Shown: positions 16,669 through 25,297 of the stretch, piece after piece
Layout: the number at the start of each line of letters is the position of its first letter
How positions within the stretch are numbered: the first letter of the stretch is position 1
Assembly (NCBI GenBank): GCA_942492625.1
Contig: CALOFM010000032.1
Span: 75,461 to 139,460 of the forward strand
From: Thiosymbion sp942492625
GTDB lineage: Bacteria > Pseudomonadota > Gammaproteobacteria > Chromatiales > Chromatiaceae
DNA: 64,000 bases
Reading direction: 5' to 3'
Notes under the pieces: generated by a model
The model's database searches: none
The model's input: only the letters and a program-made list of their open reading frames with translations
What the model was told of the DNA's origin: nothing
Position numbers and translations under genes: made by a program

Positions 16669-17877
16669 ATGCCATTGGTCCAGATGAAAGACATGCTCCG
16701 CCACGCCCATGCCCACCGGTATGCCGTCGGCGCCTTCGACTTGGTGAGCCTCGACTTTCTCGAAGGCATCTTGGTCGCGGCCGAACGCTGTCGTGCCCCG
16801 GTGATTCTGAGCCTGGCCGAGTCCCATTTCGAGTACTTCGACTTCAACCTGCTGATGCCGGCAGTGGAGACCGCCGCGCGCCGTGCCTCGGTGCCGGTGG
16901 CGATCCATCTCGATCACGGCGCCAACCTCGAAAGCGCCGTAAGCGCCATCAACCGCGGCTGCAACGGCGTCATGGTCGATGCCTCGGATCGACCTTTCGA
17001 GGACAACCTTCGCCTCACCCGAGAGATCGTCGCCATGGCCCACTCCTGCGGCGTGCCGGTGGAGGGCGAGCTGGGTTATGTCCCCGGTGTCGAGGGTGAG
17101 GACGCCGAGCGCCATCCCGGTGAGATAGCCTATACGACGGTGGAGGAGGCAAAGACCTTTGTCGACGAGACGGGCGTCGATTTCCTGGCGGTCTCCATCG
17201 GTACCGTGCATGGGCGGATGCGCGGCGAGCCCAAGCTCGACCATGCGCGCCTACAGCAAATCAATGAGGAGTTGGGGATCCCTCTGGTGATTCACGGCGG
17301 CACCGGCCTCTCTGACGACCAGTTCCAGCGCTTGATTGCAAATGGCGTGGCCAAGATCAACTACTACACCGCATTGGCCGACGCCGCTGGGGCCGCGATA
17401 CGCAAGGACGCCGGTGAGGATCGCGTTGGCGGCTATACCAACCTGGTGCGAGGGGTGCAGGAGGCGATCGCAAACGAGGTGGAACGATGCATACGCCTAT
17501 GGGGCTCGGCAGGCCGCGCTGCAGAGGTCCTGGCCGAGTGCGCCCCCTGGCTGCCGGTCGAGCACTTGATTGTCTATAACCTGCAGGGGCTCGATGCAGC
17601 GGGCGTGCAGGCGATGATGGCCGAGGGCCGCGGGGTGCTCGGGGCCATCCCCGGCGTGCGCGAGGTGTTCACCGGCGAGGCGGTGAAGACGGACGCAGCC
17701 TACCGCTACACCTGGCTGGTGCGCTTCTGCCACCCGGCCGTGATCGACAGCTACCGCGACCATCCGGCGCATGTGGCCTTCGCCGACCAGCGCTTCCGAC
17801 CGGTAGCCGGCAATCGGCTCACCATCGACTATCAGGAAATCGAAGCAGGCAACCAAATTCGAAGAGGTACGGCATGA
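16669..17877 (+). CDS. Class II aldolase fused to a C-terminal Dabb domain
   Basis: A 402-residue fusion. Residues about 1-285 form a class II (zinc) fructose/tagatose-bisphosphate aldolase: AVGAFDLVSLDFLEGIL, zinc His in IHLDHGANLES, GELGYVPGVEGE, the second His in VSIGTVHGRMRGEPKLD and the third in IHGGTGLSDDQF, then KINYYTAL. Residues about 315-400 are a Dabb (stress-responsive A/B barrel) domain (HLIVYNLQGLDA; IPGVREVFTGEAV; VRFCHPAVIDSYRDHPAHVA). All catalytic positions seem present. Dabb domains dimerise, so the fusion may alter oligomerisation or regulation. The start is ATG 16669. Confidence 0.88.
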   Translation: MPLVQMKDMLRHAHAHRYAVGAFDLVSLDFLEGILVAAERCRAPVILSLAESHFEYFDFNLLMPAVETAARRASVPVAIHLDHGANLESAVSAINRGCNGVMVDASDRPFEDNLRLTREIVAMAHSCGVPVEGELGYVPGVEGEDAERHPGEIAYTTVEEAKTFVDETGVDFLAVSIGTVHGRMRGEPKLDHARLQQINEELGIPLVIHGGTGLSDDQFQRLIANGVAKINYYTALADAAGAAIRKDAGEDRVGGYTNLVRGVQEAIANEVERCIRLWGSAGRAAEVLAECAPWLPVEHLIVYNLQGLDAAGVQAMMAEGRGVLGAIPGVREVFTGEAVKTDAAYRYTWLVRFCHPAVIDSYRDHPAHVAFADQRFRPVAGNRLTIDYQEIEAGNQIRRGTA

Positions 17878-17914
17878 GACGGATCGCGGCCTTGAAGGTG
17901 CGAGCAAAGCGCTG

Positions 17915-18778
17915 ATGGAGGCGGCTGTCCAATCTTTACGTGGCGGCCCGCGCGAGAGGTTGCGCGCCTTCATCGAGCGGCCCAGCACTCAGCGGGCCAT
18001 CATCACCCTGATCCTGATCAACGCGGCGTTGCTCGGAATGGAGACCTGGCCCGCGGCCATGCAGGTGGCGGGGGACCCGATCAGGACGCTGGATCAGGCT
18101 ATCCTGGCGATATTCGTGGTGGAAATCGCGTTGCGCCTCTATGTCCACCGGCTCGCCTTCTGGCGCGACCCCTGGAGCCTTTTCGATTTCGCCGTGGTGG
18201 CCATCGCGCTGGTCCCGGCCGCCGGTCCCTTCGCCGTGCTGCGCGCCCTGAGGGTTTTGCGTGTGCTGCGGCTGCTGACCATGGTGCCCACCATGCGGCG
18301 GGTCGTGGGGGCGCTGCTGGCGGCGATCCCGGGATTGGGCTCCATCGCTCTGGTGCTGCTGATCCTCTACTATGTCTTCGCGGTGATCGCCAGCAACCTC
18401 TTCGCCGCCGCCTATCCGGAATGGTTCGGCACCCTCGGCCGCTCACTCTACACCCTGTTTCAGATCATGACCCTGGAGAGCTGGTCCATGGGCATCGCCC
18501 GCCCGGTGATGGAGCACTTCCCCTACGCCTGGGCCTTCTTCATCCCCTTCATCCTGGTGGCCACCTTCACCATACTGAATCTGTTCATCGCCATCATCGT
18601 CAACGCCATGCAGAGCTACAGCGGGGCCGAGCATCAGAACACGGTGCAGGCGCTGCAAGAGACTCGAAACCACATCGAGGCGGACCTGCACGGGGAGCTG
18701 CGCGCCCTGCGCGCGGAGATCGGCGAACTGAAACGGATGCTGGCGGATCGGGTGACCGGTGAGGCGGCGGACCGATGA
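17915..18778 (+). CDS. Voltage-gated sodium channel (BacNaV/NaChBac type)
   Basis: A 287-residue one-domain, six-TM channel. S4 carries four arginines at every third position (R110, R113, R116, R119). The pore loop reads TLESWSM at 186-192, the bacterial Na+ selectivity filter (NaChBac has TLESWAS). S6 is ILNLFIAIIVNAMQ, and a C-terminal coiled coil (residues about 243-280) should tetramerise it. It lies 37 bases after the aldolase, last in the hpf run, next to Na+-linked genes. Such channels serve pH homeostasis and motility in alkaliphilic Bacillus. Confidence 0.93.
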   Translation: MEAAVQSLRGGPRERLRAFIERPSTQRAIITLILINAALLGMETWPAAMQVAGDPIRTLDQAILAIFVVEIALRLYVHRLAFWRDPWSLFDFAVVAIALVPAAGPFAVLRALRVLRVLRLLTMVPTMRRVVGALLAAIPGLGSIALVLLILYYVFAVIASNLFAAAYPEWFGTLGRSLYTLFQIMTLESWSMGIARPVMEHFPYAWAFFIPFILVATFTILNLFIAIIVNAMQSYSGAEHQNTVQALQETRNHIEADLHGELRALRAEIGELKRMLADRVTGEAADR

Positions 18779-18829
18779 TCGGCAGCAGTGAGCTAACTGA
18801 ATAACCGCTCGCCGCCAAACGCCTCTACC

Positions 18830-19215
18830 GGGATGCATGGCGGCGCCATCCGCGCGAGGCGGTCGCCGTAGCGCCCAGCGGGCCGGATCTGGCCGGAGGC
18901 AGTGACGTTTCAGGCGACGCCCCTGCGGAAAACACCTCGGGACAGGCGCTCAGCAGCGCCAGGGTCATGGCCGCACAGGCGGATATCCCGATGACATAGA
19001 TCCGCTGTGGATCGACAATACCTCGCCGGCATCCCAGCCGGTGTCCTCGGGGGAGAACCAGTTGAAGCACCCGGTCAGATTGTTGCTGCGTCGCTGCTCC
19101 TTGAACAGCAGCAGAAAGCCCCAGAGCTTGGTAAGATCTAGCCAGCCGCTGTTCTCCGCGAGCCCCCCGGATCCTGCGTGCACGTTGCAGGGCCACCACC
19201 AGCGGCGTCCCCTGT
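18830..19215 (-). pseudogene. Polyhydroxybutyrate depolymerase/LpqC-type esterase, decayed
   Basis: Pieces of an alpha/beta-hydrolase of the PHB-depolymerase family appear in alternating frames: GLAENSGWLDLTKLWGFLLL and NLTGCFNWFSPEDTGWDAGE in one, then DPQRIYVIGISACAAMTLAL in another. The GxSxG elbow (normally GLSAGGAM) has become GISACAAM. At least two frameshifts are needed, and the N- and C-terminal parts are absent. Confidence 0.75.
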
Positions 19216-20016
19216 TTCGGCGCTCCGGTGCCGTCTCTGCCACTACGTTGCCCCTGCTGACCGATCTCCTCTCCTTCGCCCCCCGGCCCGCCGCCTTGAC
19301 TCAGGCAGGTATCTCAGCATGCGCAAATTACTGCGATTGGAGCCGAGCTCCCTGACCTCCTCGAGAGTAACACTGGCCGAACGGAACAGGTGTAGACCAC
19401 AAAGAGCAGCACGGCTGGATTCAGCCGTTTATTCCCGGAAGCACCCTGCTTTATGACCAGGACCAAGAAAACGCGAGTGTCCGGTAGGTATTCGATTGCT
19501 GTCGTAGAGCTACCCGCGTTTTGGGAGTAGCTGTGGCTCGAAGGTAGACCAGCTCTAGACCGTCACCCGGTGTCCGGTAACAGCGTGAGGCGGTCATTCG
19601 AAAGCGACGGGGCGGGAGAGGTAGGAGCGGACTATCGGGATCGCCGTAACGGTAAGGAAGCTGTGCCGTTTCCGCAACACCACGCGATTCGTATTCGATT
19701 CTCTGACTTCTCCTTTTGGCCGGTTGCGGCCCGTCGCGTAGCCCGACGCTGTGTGCAGCAAAAGTGTAGATGAGGAAACCGGCCTCTGCATCCACGATCT
19801 TCCTTGTTGGCCGAGTACTGCGGTTTGGACCGCCCGATATGACAGAAGACCGCCTGACGCGCAGACTCCGGCGGTGCAGTGTACGACGCGGGCAGACTTG
19901 GCGCGGATTATTCTGCGCAATCCCGGCGAGATAGAGTTAACGACAACACACTTCGAGACAACTGTCTCACCGCGATTACAGGTTCTTCGGACAGAAAACG
20001 AGCTTTGCGCGTCAAA
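19216..20016. other. 800-base stretch without recognisable gene
   Basis: Short frames exist on both strands, but none resembles a known protein, and codon use and GC differ from neighbouring genes. It lies between the decayed esterase and the lipocalin gene. It is probably degenerate former coding sequence. No repeat, tRNA or clear promoter was seen. Confidence 0.4.
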
Positions 20017-20565
20017 TTATAGCGACGTACTACTTGGCCGCTGTGGTACCCGCTTCAATTTCGTCTCGTCGTAACCGACGCTGGCGACAAAATCCTGGAT
20101 ACGAGAAAACTCATCGTCACTGAGCGTCGGCTTCCGTGACATTACCCAGACATAATCGCGTTTCGACCGTCCGATGACTGTCTGTTGATAGTCTTCATCC
20201 AAATAGATGATCCGGTAATCGGCTTTGATCGGCCAGACGAACTGCATGCCCCAGCGGGCATTGGTTCTCTTGTCCAAAACGAACCCTTTCGGACGGTACG
20301 TCTTCAGCGGACCGTCGAAGCTGTCCTTATTGAACCTGAACGTCGTTGCGATGGTCCCGTCCGGATTCAGGGCGTAGGATTCAACCGCGTTGTGTGCCCC
20401 TTTCTCGATACCCGTTGGAATGTTGGCGACGACGTACCAATCGCCCGCGAATCGTTCGAGATCCACATAGGGAACAGTTTTCATTGGCTCTCCGCCGTCT
20501 GTCGCGCAACCTGCCAGCAATGAACCGATCAGGGTCAGTGTGGTAAAAAATCCAGACGTTTTCAT
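20017..20565 (-). CDS. blc: Outer-membrane lipocalin (Blc-like lipoprotein)
   Basis: A 182-residue bacterial lipocalin. The signal peptide ends in a lipobox LLAGC (Cys20); Asp is absent at +2 (C-A-T), which favours the outer membrane. Lipocalin signatures follow: FAGDWYVVANIPTGIEKGAH near the start of the barrel, DYRIIYLDEDYQQTVIGRSK, and YVWVMSRKPTLSD. A GGGAGG ribosome binding site precedes the ATG at 20565. It lies 14 bases after the DUF6134 gene and the two form an operon. Binds lipids or small hydrophobic ligands. Confidence 0.92.
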   Translation of the reverse strand: MKTSGFFTTLTLIGSLLAGCATDGGEPMKTVPYVDLERFAGDWYVVANIPTGIEKGAHNAVESYALNPDGTIATTFRFNKDSFDGPLKTYRPKGFVLDKRTNARWGMQFVWPIKADYRIIYLDEDYQQTVIGRSKRDYVWVMSRKPTLSDDEFSRIQDFVASVGYDETKLKRVPQRPSSTSL

Positions 20566-20579
20566 TCGAAGGCCTCCCG

Positions 20580-21221
20580 TTACATGCGACGGTAAATCAG
20601 CCGGCGTCCTTTGCCGGTATCGCTGGAAAGACCCACCCACCCGAGCGCGTCGTTGTACCAGAGGTCGATAGTCAACTTGTCCGTTCGCAGCGCGTAGCGT
20701 GTAGCGGGTACTTTTCGATCGCCGATCGCTACATCGTCCCTACCTTTCTGGCGCACGCTGACGCGTTCTATATCTCCGGTTTGTGCGTTCAGCAGACGCT
20801 TCTGGCGGAGAAAGTCGGCGTCCCAGTACGCGAAGGTCATCAGGCAGCCGTCCGCCTGCTCGACCCCGTCCTGGTGCTCGACCCGAAATCCCTTCCCGAC
20901 GGCCGATCCCTGAACGCGGTACCGCTTGCCGTTGTCGTCGGTCGTGGCGCGGATCTCTTGCAGGCAGCCATTGCGAAAGACCTCGCTGCTGCTGTGGCGA
21001 TACCGGTAGGCATTGACGAAGAGAAAGTCGATGTCGAAGGAGGCACTGCTCGAGATTCGCCGGGTCTCGCCATTCCCGGAGATGCGAAAGCTGTGCTCTC
21101 CGATCGGTTTCTCGTCGAGGTAAACCTGGAATCGCAGCACCTCACCGGCGATCCCCGGCGCACAGAGACCTAGCAGTAATAGGGCGACGAGCGAGTGGCC
21201 GAGAGACGGTATTTTGACCAT
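20580..21221 (-). CDS. DUF6134-family secreted protein
   Basis: A 213-residue protein with a signal peptide (LVALLLLGLCAPGIAGEVLR) and a beta-rich body: FQVYLDEKPIGEHSFRISGN, a central YRYRHSSSEVFRNGCLQEI, and WYNDALGWVGLSSDTGKGRR near the end. This pattern matches the DUF6134 family of periplasmic or outer-membrane proteins of unknown function, which are often encoded with lipocalins. It is the first gene of the two-gene unit with blc. A shared role in lipid handling is inferred from context. Confidence 0.75.
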   Translation of the reverse strand: MVKIPSLGHSLVALLLLGLCAPGIAGEVLRFQVYLDEKPIGEHSFRISGNGETRRISSSASFDIDFLFVNAYRYRHSSSEVFRNGCLQEIRATTDDNGKRYRVQGSAVGKGFRVEHQDGVEQADGCLMTFAYWDADFLRQKRLLNAQTGDIERVSVRQKGRDDVAIGDRKVPATRYALRTDKLTIDLWYNDALGWVGLSSDTGKGRRLIYRRM

Positions 21222-21311
21222 GTAATAGTCCCCAAGTCGAGAAAGAAATACCGGTATTGAACGGTTCCTTTAGTAGACAGAAATGAGGGCTACGCATCTA
21301 TTGACAAGTCT

Positions 21312-21960
21312 TCAGCGTCCGAGCAAAGCAGCGCTCACGAACTTCCCGGCCCTTACACCGGAATGCAGTGCCCACTGTATCGAGGGTGCGCCGCCGAGCT
21401 CGCCGCAGACCCAAAGTCCTTGGCTCACCATGACCTTGCGCTCGCCGGGGTAGGGTACCGGAGGGGCTTGGACGGGGAGAGCGGCGGGCAGTCGATAGAC
21501 CGCCAGACGCCCCCACCTTTTCGCATCGGATCCGAACCAACGGACAAGCTCGTTGCGTAGTTGGGGCTCGACGAGATCGGGGTTGCTCCGGATACCCAGC
21601 AGGTTCACGGTCACCAAGCTTTGACCTGCAGGGGCGTAATAGTCAGACAGATTGCTTGGCACCAACAGGCTATTAATCAGCCCACGACCGTGGCCGTTGA
21701 GCGCCAGATTGGGCCCCTGGATCGAAAGGGCGAAGATCCAGTGCGTCGTAGTCGAGCGTTCGGCGCGCCTCCGGATACCAGGTTTGCAGGACCTGGAATC
21801 CGCGATCGAGCAGGAAACCGCCGTGCCTGTCGCTTCGGACCCTGCCTCCGATCGAGTCGTCGGCATCGAGGATCAGGGGGGTCAGCCCGTTTTGCCGAAC
21901 AGCGAGCCCGCAGGCCAGACCCGAAATTCCGGCCCCGATGATGATGACGTCGGCGTTCAT
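21312..21960 (-). pseudogene. FAD-dependent amine oxidase/desaturase, internally deleted
   Basis: The 5' part (MNADVIIIGAGISGLACGLA; DSIGGRVRSDRHGGFLLDRG) is an intact Rossmann FAD-binding start. After about 80 residues the sequence jumps, in another frame, to the C-terminal part (NLSDYYAPAGQSLVTVNLLG; SQGLWVCGELGGAPSIQWAL). About 200 residues of the usual 420 are missing and the frame changes at the junction, near 21715. Not functional as read. Confidence 0.85.
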
Positions 21961-22064
21961 ATGGGATGGCTGCCAATGTCCATCGCTGACCGGAAAGATG
22001 TTGCCTGCGACAAGACTATCGATTGTCCGACGCGGGCCGGTTTCCAGCCCGGGTGACCGTGTGG

Positions 22065-22769
22065 CTACGGGTTCGGTAAATCGAACAAGAGCACGTCCGC
22101 GTGCTCGATTCCGCTCAGCCGGATCTCGCGTTCGCCGGCCAGCGCTGCGCCGTCGCCTGCCTCTAGTTCCTGTCCGTTGACCGCGAGTTTGCCATGGGTA
22201 ACGTGCAAGTAACCGGTCTGAGTGGCCGAGGCAGGGATGGTCGCCGTCTCGCCTGCATCCAGCAGGGCGCCGTAGAGCAAGGCATCCTGACGGGTGGCGA
22301 TGGATCCATCTCGCCCGTCCGGAGACGCGAGCAACGTTAGCCGGCCTTGGCGCTCTTCGGCTGCAAAGTGACGCTGATCATAGGCTGGCGCGATACTCAT
22401 CGTGTTCGGCGTCAGCCAGATCTGCAGGAAGTGGACCGGGTCCGTCTGCGAGTGGTTGTACTCGCTGTGGCGAACGCCCGTGCCCGCGCTCAGGCGCTGA
22501 ACGTCGCCCGGACGGATTACAGATCCGTTGCCCATGCTGTCCTTGTGCTCGAGCGCTCCTTCCAGCACGTAGCTCAGTATCTCCATGTCCCGGTGGCCAT
22601 GGGTTGCGAAGCCGCCGCCCGGTGTAACCCTGTCGTCGTTGATCACCCGGAGGTTGGAGAGCCCCATGTGGCGTGGGTCCTGGTAGCCGCCAAAGGAGAA
22701 GGTGTGGCGGCTGTCGAGCCAGTCGAGTCGGGAACGGCCGCGCGCACTGGAAGGTCGGATCTGAATCAT
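22065..22769 (-). CDS. Pirin family protein (YhhW-type quercetinase)
   Basis: A 234-residue bicupin. The first cupin holds the metal ligands FATHGHRDMEILSYVLEGAL (two His and Glu) and later GTGVRHSEYNHS; the second cupin lacks them, as is usual. YhhW-like pirins have quercetin 2,3-dioxygenase activity in vitro. The start at 22769 (MIQIRPSSARG) fits the family; upstream codons to 22826 look untranslated. Single gene. Confidence 0.93.
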   Translation of the reverse strand: MIQIRPSSARGRSRLDWLDSRHTFSFGGYQDPRHMGLSNLRVINDDRVTPGGGFATHGHRDMEILSYVLEGALEHKDSMGNGSVIRPGDVQRLSAGTGVRHSEYNHSQTDPVHFLQIWLTPNTMSIAPAYDQRHFAAEERQGRLTLLASPDGRDGSIATRQDALLYGALLDAGETATIPASATQTGYLHVTHGKLAVNGQELEAGDGAALAGEREIRLSGIEHADVLLFDLPNP

Positions 22770-22967
22770 GTCATTTCTTGGGTGAGTGGACGCTGGTTGT
22801 CTTTCACAATGGTTCTCGTCAATCAAAAAAAAAGATCCTCGGGAGAAAGGGCATTTCCTACCGACGGTGCGTACGTGGTTCGCAATCAGCCCGGAACGCT
22901 TTGGGCAGCAAATGGACTAATAAGGCAGCCTCGAGTGCAATCTCCCTTCGACAAAAAAGACGCGTCC

Positions 22968-23909
22968 ATGACAGTCATGCGAAGCTACTACCTGTTTCCA
23001 ACTTTGACGTTACTGGTCGGCTTGGCGGTTGGGATTTTCGCTACCGGTGGCTTCAGAAAGGCGACCGAACCGGCAGAAACATCCCGAACTCCCGATGCCG
23101 CCGAAGCCGGGAATGGTTCGGAGGGGGCTGAATCCGCCGGCGTCTCCAAGGAAAAGCCACCTACTTCGGCCGCGCTGTCCGCAACCGCAGAGGAGTCATT
23201 CCCGATCGCTCGCGAAGATACAGAACCTGTGCCGGAAATTGAGACGAGGCTGCAGGATATGAACAGGGCGCGAGGGCAGCTACTAGAGGAGTTGGCCCGG
23301 TTGCGGGAGCGGGTGGAGGGACTCGAGCGGCGGCTGGTTGCATCCGCTGAGACCCCTCGGACCACCGGCGAAACCGCGGAACGGCCGTCGCGCCCGGAAA
23401 AACCGGAGGATCGGCGCTCCGCCCTGGTGGCGGCCGGAGTGGCGGAAGAGCGCGCGGCAGATCTCCTCTGGCGCCAGGGCCAGCAGGAGCTCGACCGATT
23501 GGATCTCAGGGACATCGCCACCCGCGAGGGCTGGTTCGGAAGCGATCGCTATCGGGAGGAGCTGGGGCGAATCGAAGAGAACGCGCTCGATATGCGCAGA
23601 GAAATCGGCGAGGAATTCTACGACCGGTATCTCTTCGCCTCGGGAGCAGACAACCGCGTTGAGGTCGAGGCGATCATTCCGGGGTCTGCGGCGGAGGAAG
23701 CGGGTCTGCAACCCGGGGATTTGGTCGAATCGTACGGGGATACCCGGGTGTTCCGGTTCGAGGACCTGAATGCGGCGAGCACCGAGGGGGAACGCGGCGA
23801 ACTGGTACCGGTTGGAATCCGACGCGGCAAGGACATCGTCGAAGCCTGGCTGCCGCGCGGTCCCTTGGGCGTGCGTATCGATCGAGCTCGTGTCGACCCG
23901 GACGCTTGA
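22968..23909 (+). CDS. Membrane-anchored PDZ-domain protein
   Basis: A 313-residue protein. After an N-terminal anchor or signal (YLFPTLTLLVGLAVGIFATG) comes a Glu/Pro/Ser-rich linker, a coiled coil (about 90-125) and a helical region. A C-terminal PDZ domain (about 225-305) has the loop IIPGSAAEEAGLQPGDLVES. No protease domain is present. It may be a periplasmic adaptor or scaffolding factor. ATG 22968 and ATG 22977 are equivalent choices. A very long in-frame extension upstream (to 22347) is antisense to pirin and was not used. Confidence 0.8.
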   Translation: MTVMRSYYLFPTLTLLVGLAVGIFATGGFRKATEPAETSRTPDAAEAGNGSEGAESAGVSKEKPPTSAALSATAEESFPIAREDTEPVPEIETRLQDMNRARGQLLEELARLRERVEGLERRLVASAETPRTTGETAERPSRPEKPEDRRSALVAAGVAEERAADLLWRQGQQELDRLDLRDIATREGWFGSDRYREELGRIEENALDMRREIGEEFYDRYLFASGADNRVEVEAIIPGSAAEEAGLQPGDLVESYGDTRVFRFEDLNAASTEGERGELVPVGIRRGKDIVEAWLPRGPLGVRIDRARVDPDA

Positions 23910-23960
23910 ACTTGGAAGCAGCAGTTCGCGACCGCCGCCGGCGAGGAAGGCCGATCACCG

Positions 23961-24419
23961 TTAAGGTGAGGTTACATCGATGCCGGCCTCTCTCTTGGCG
24001 CGCATCTCCTCTCGTCGCATCGGCATGGCGTCGATCTGCAGAAAGACACCGCGCAGATCGGCATCCAGGGCCGCTCGCCGTTTGACCCCACCGTCCTTGC
24101 CAACCAGGATCAGCAATCGGTCCTCCGAGCTCACGCCCAGACGGGATCGCAGCTTCGCAACGGCAGGCCCGCGTAACTCTACATCCTCGACGAATCCCCT
24201 GTCGCGAAGGAGCCGGAACACGCGCATGTCGCGGTCCAGTATCGCGTCCCGTCGCAGTGCTATGTCGCGTTGCTGTGCGGCGAGATCCGGATCACCATGG
24301 TCGGGCGCGATCAGGAACAGCAGTCGGTGCCGCCACTGGTGCTGGCTTAGATCATAAGCCGCCGCCTGGTCTGCAGAGAACATAATCAAGGCGATCAGGA
24401 TGACCAGCTCACGGCGCAT
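23961..24419 (-). CDS. DUF4174 domain periplasmic protein
   Basis: About 152 residues, with a signal peptide (ELVILIALIMFSADQAAA) and a single DUF4174 domain (YDLSQHQWRHRLLFLIAPDH; LLILVGKDGGVKRRAALDAD). This thioredoxin-like family is of unknown function. The ATG at 24419 overlaps the TGA of the upstream DUF427 fragment (GTGATG context), so the two were once coupled. Confidence 0.8.
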   Translation of the reverse strand: MRRELVILIALIMFSADQAAAYDLSQHQWRHRLLFLIAPDHGDPDLAAQQRDIALRRDAILDRDMRVFRLLRDRGFVEDVELRGPAVAKLRSRLGVSSEDRLLILVGKDGGVKRRAALDADLRGVFLQIDAMPMRREEMRAKREAGIDVTSP

Positions 24420-24690
24420 CACCAGCCCCCAGTTCCCGGCTCGCCCTTGAAGGGTCCTACAATCTCGTCGGTGACCCAGCCACCGTAGAAACCGCCGGTT
24501 TGGGGACGGACGCGCTCGCCGTCGACGTAGCAGGCGATGCGCCCCGGGTAGAAGCTGATATAACCTGCGATCCGGGCGAAAGCGTCGAGAGGCCGTCGAT
24601 AGGACCAGGCCGCGCGCTCGATTGTGTCATCCCGGGAGCCTATGTTGAAGTAGTCGGCCTTCCCGATGCCGCCAAAGGCGCTCGGCGAGG
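24419..24690 (-). pseudogene. DUF427 protein, 5'-truncated
   Basis: An open frame without a start codon encodes KADYFNIGSRDDTIERAAWS, RRPLDAFARIAGYISFYPGR and GGWVTDEIVGPFKGEPGTGG: the C-terminal DUF427 domain with its usual last residues and TGA. The first part of the domain is missing, and an in-frame TAA lies just upstream. The fasciclin fragment begins within about 45 bases, so one deletion probably removed the 3' end of that gene and the 5' end of this one. Confidence 0.75.
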
Positions 24691-24732
24691 AGGTTATCTT
24701 CGGGTTGCATCTTGTTTACCTCTGTTCGGCCT

Positions 24733-25119
24733 TCAGTGGAGCGCACCGTCCGGAAGATCGGCGAACGCGGCTTCGTTCGGAGCGAACAAAGTAAAGGGGC
24801 CGTCCCCTTCGAGCAGGCCGGTCAGCCCTGCCTTTTCGACAGCGGTGAGCAGCGTGGCGAAGCTGCCGGATTGCTTCGCGACGTCGATGACCGTCGGCCC
24901 GGCCTTCGTGTCGGTGGAGTGGCCACCTCCATGACGCATGCCCCAGTGCGTCGGGTAATGCATCGGGCCGGCGGGCATTCCCATGTACGCCGGTGGCTTC
25001 ATGATGCCGCAGCTGCGGGCGTTTGCGGTGCCGCTGAATGCGGCGAGTAGTACGAGGGCGAAAAGAGGAAGTGCGATGGTGGGTCGAATGTCGACGCCGG
25101 TAATCGTACTTGCTTTCAC
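24733..25119 (-). pseudogene. Fasciclin-domain secreted protein, 3'-truncated
   Basis: A signal peptide (PLFALVLLAAFSGTANA), then a short Met/His/Pro-rich segment (IMKPPAYMGMPAGPMHYPTH) and the beginning of a fasciclin (FAS1) domain: VIDVAKQSGSFATLLTAVEK and GPFTLFAPNEAAFADLP. It stops after 128 residues, where about 90 more residues of the domain should follow. The truncation point abuts the DUF427 relic. Confidence 0.8.
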
Positions 25120-25297
25120 AGAAACAGCTCCAAATTCTAAACGTATTCAGGCTGCGGGCGTGGCCGGCGAGGAAGATCTCGAAGTGCCGCTATTTGCTCG
25201 GCGCAACATTTGTCGATTGGTTCGTATCCAACGCGCTCCCGTGACAGACCGCTTTTTTGCCGCCAGGTTTCCCGGCCGGCTTTGAGGTACGTAATCC

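Noticed and set aside
19594..19920. Leftward 108-codon frame with a Cys- and Ser-rich start
   Set aside because: No ribosome binding site, no similarity recognised, and biased codon use unlike neighbouring genes.
22347..22967. In-frame extension of the PDZ protein through the pirin gene
   Set aside because: It is antisense to pirin and would place the signal peptide about 200 residues inside the protein; ATG 22968 starts just before the signal.
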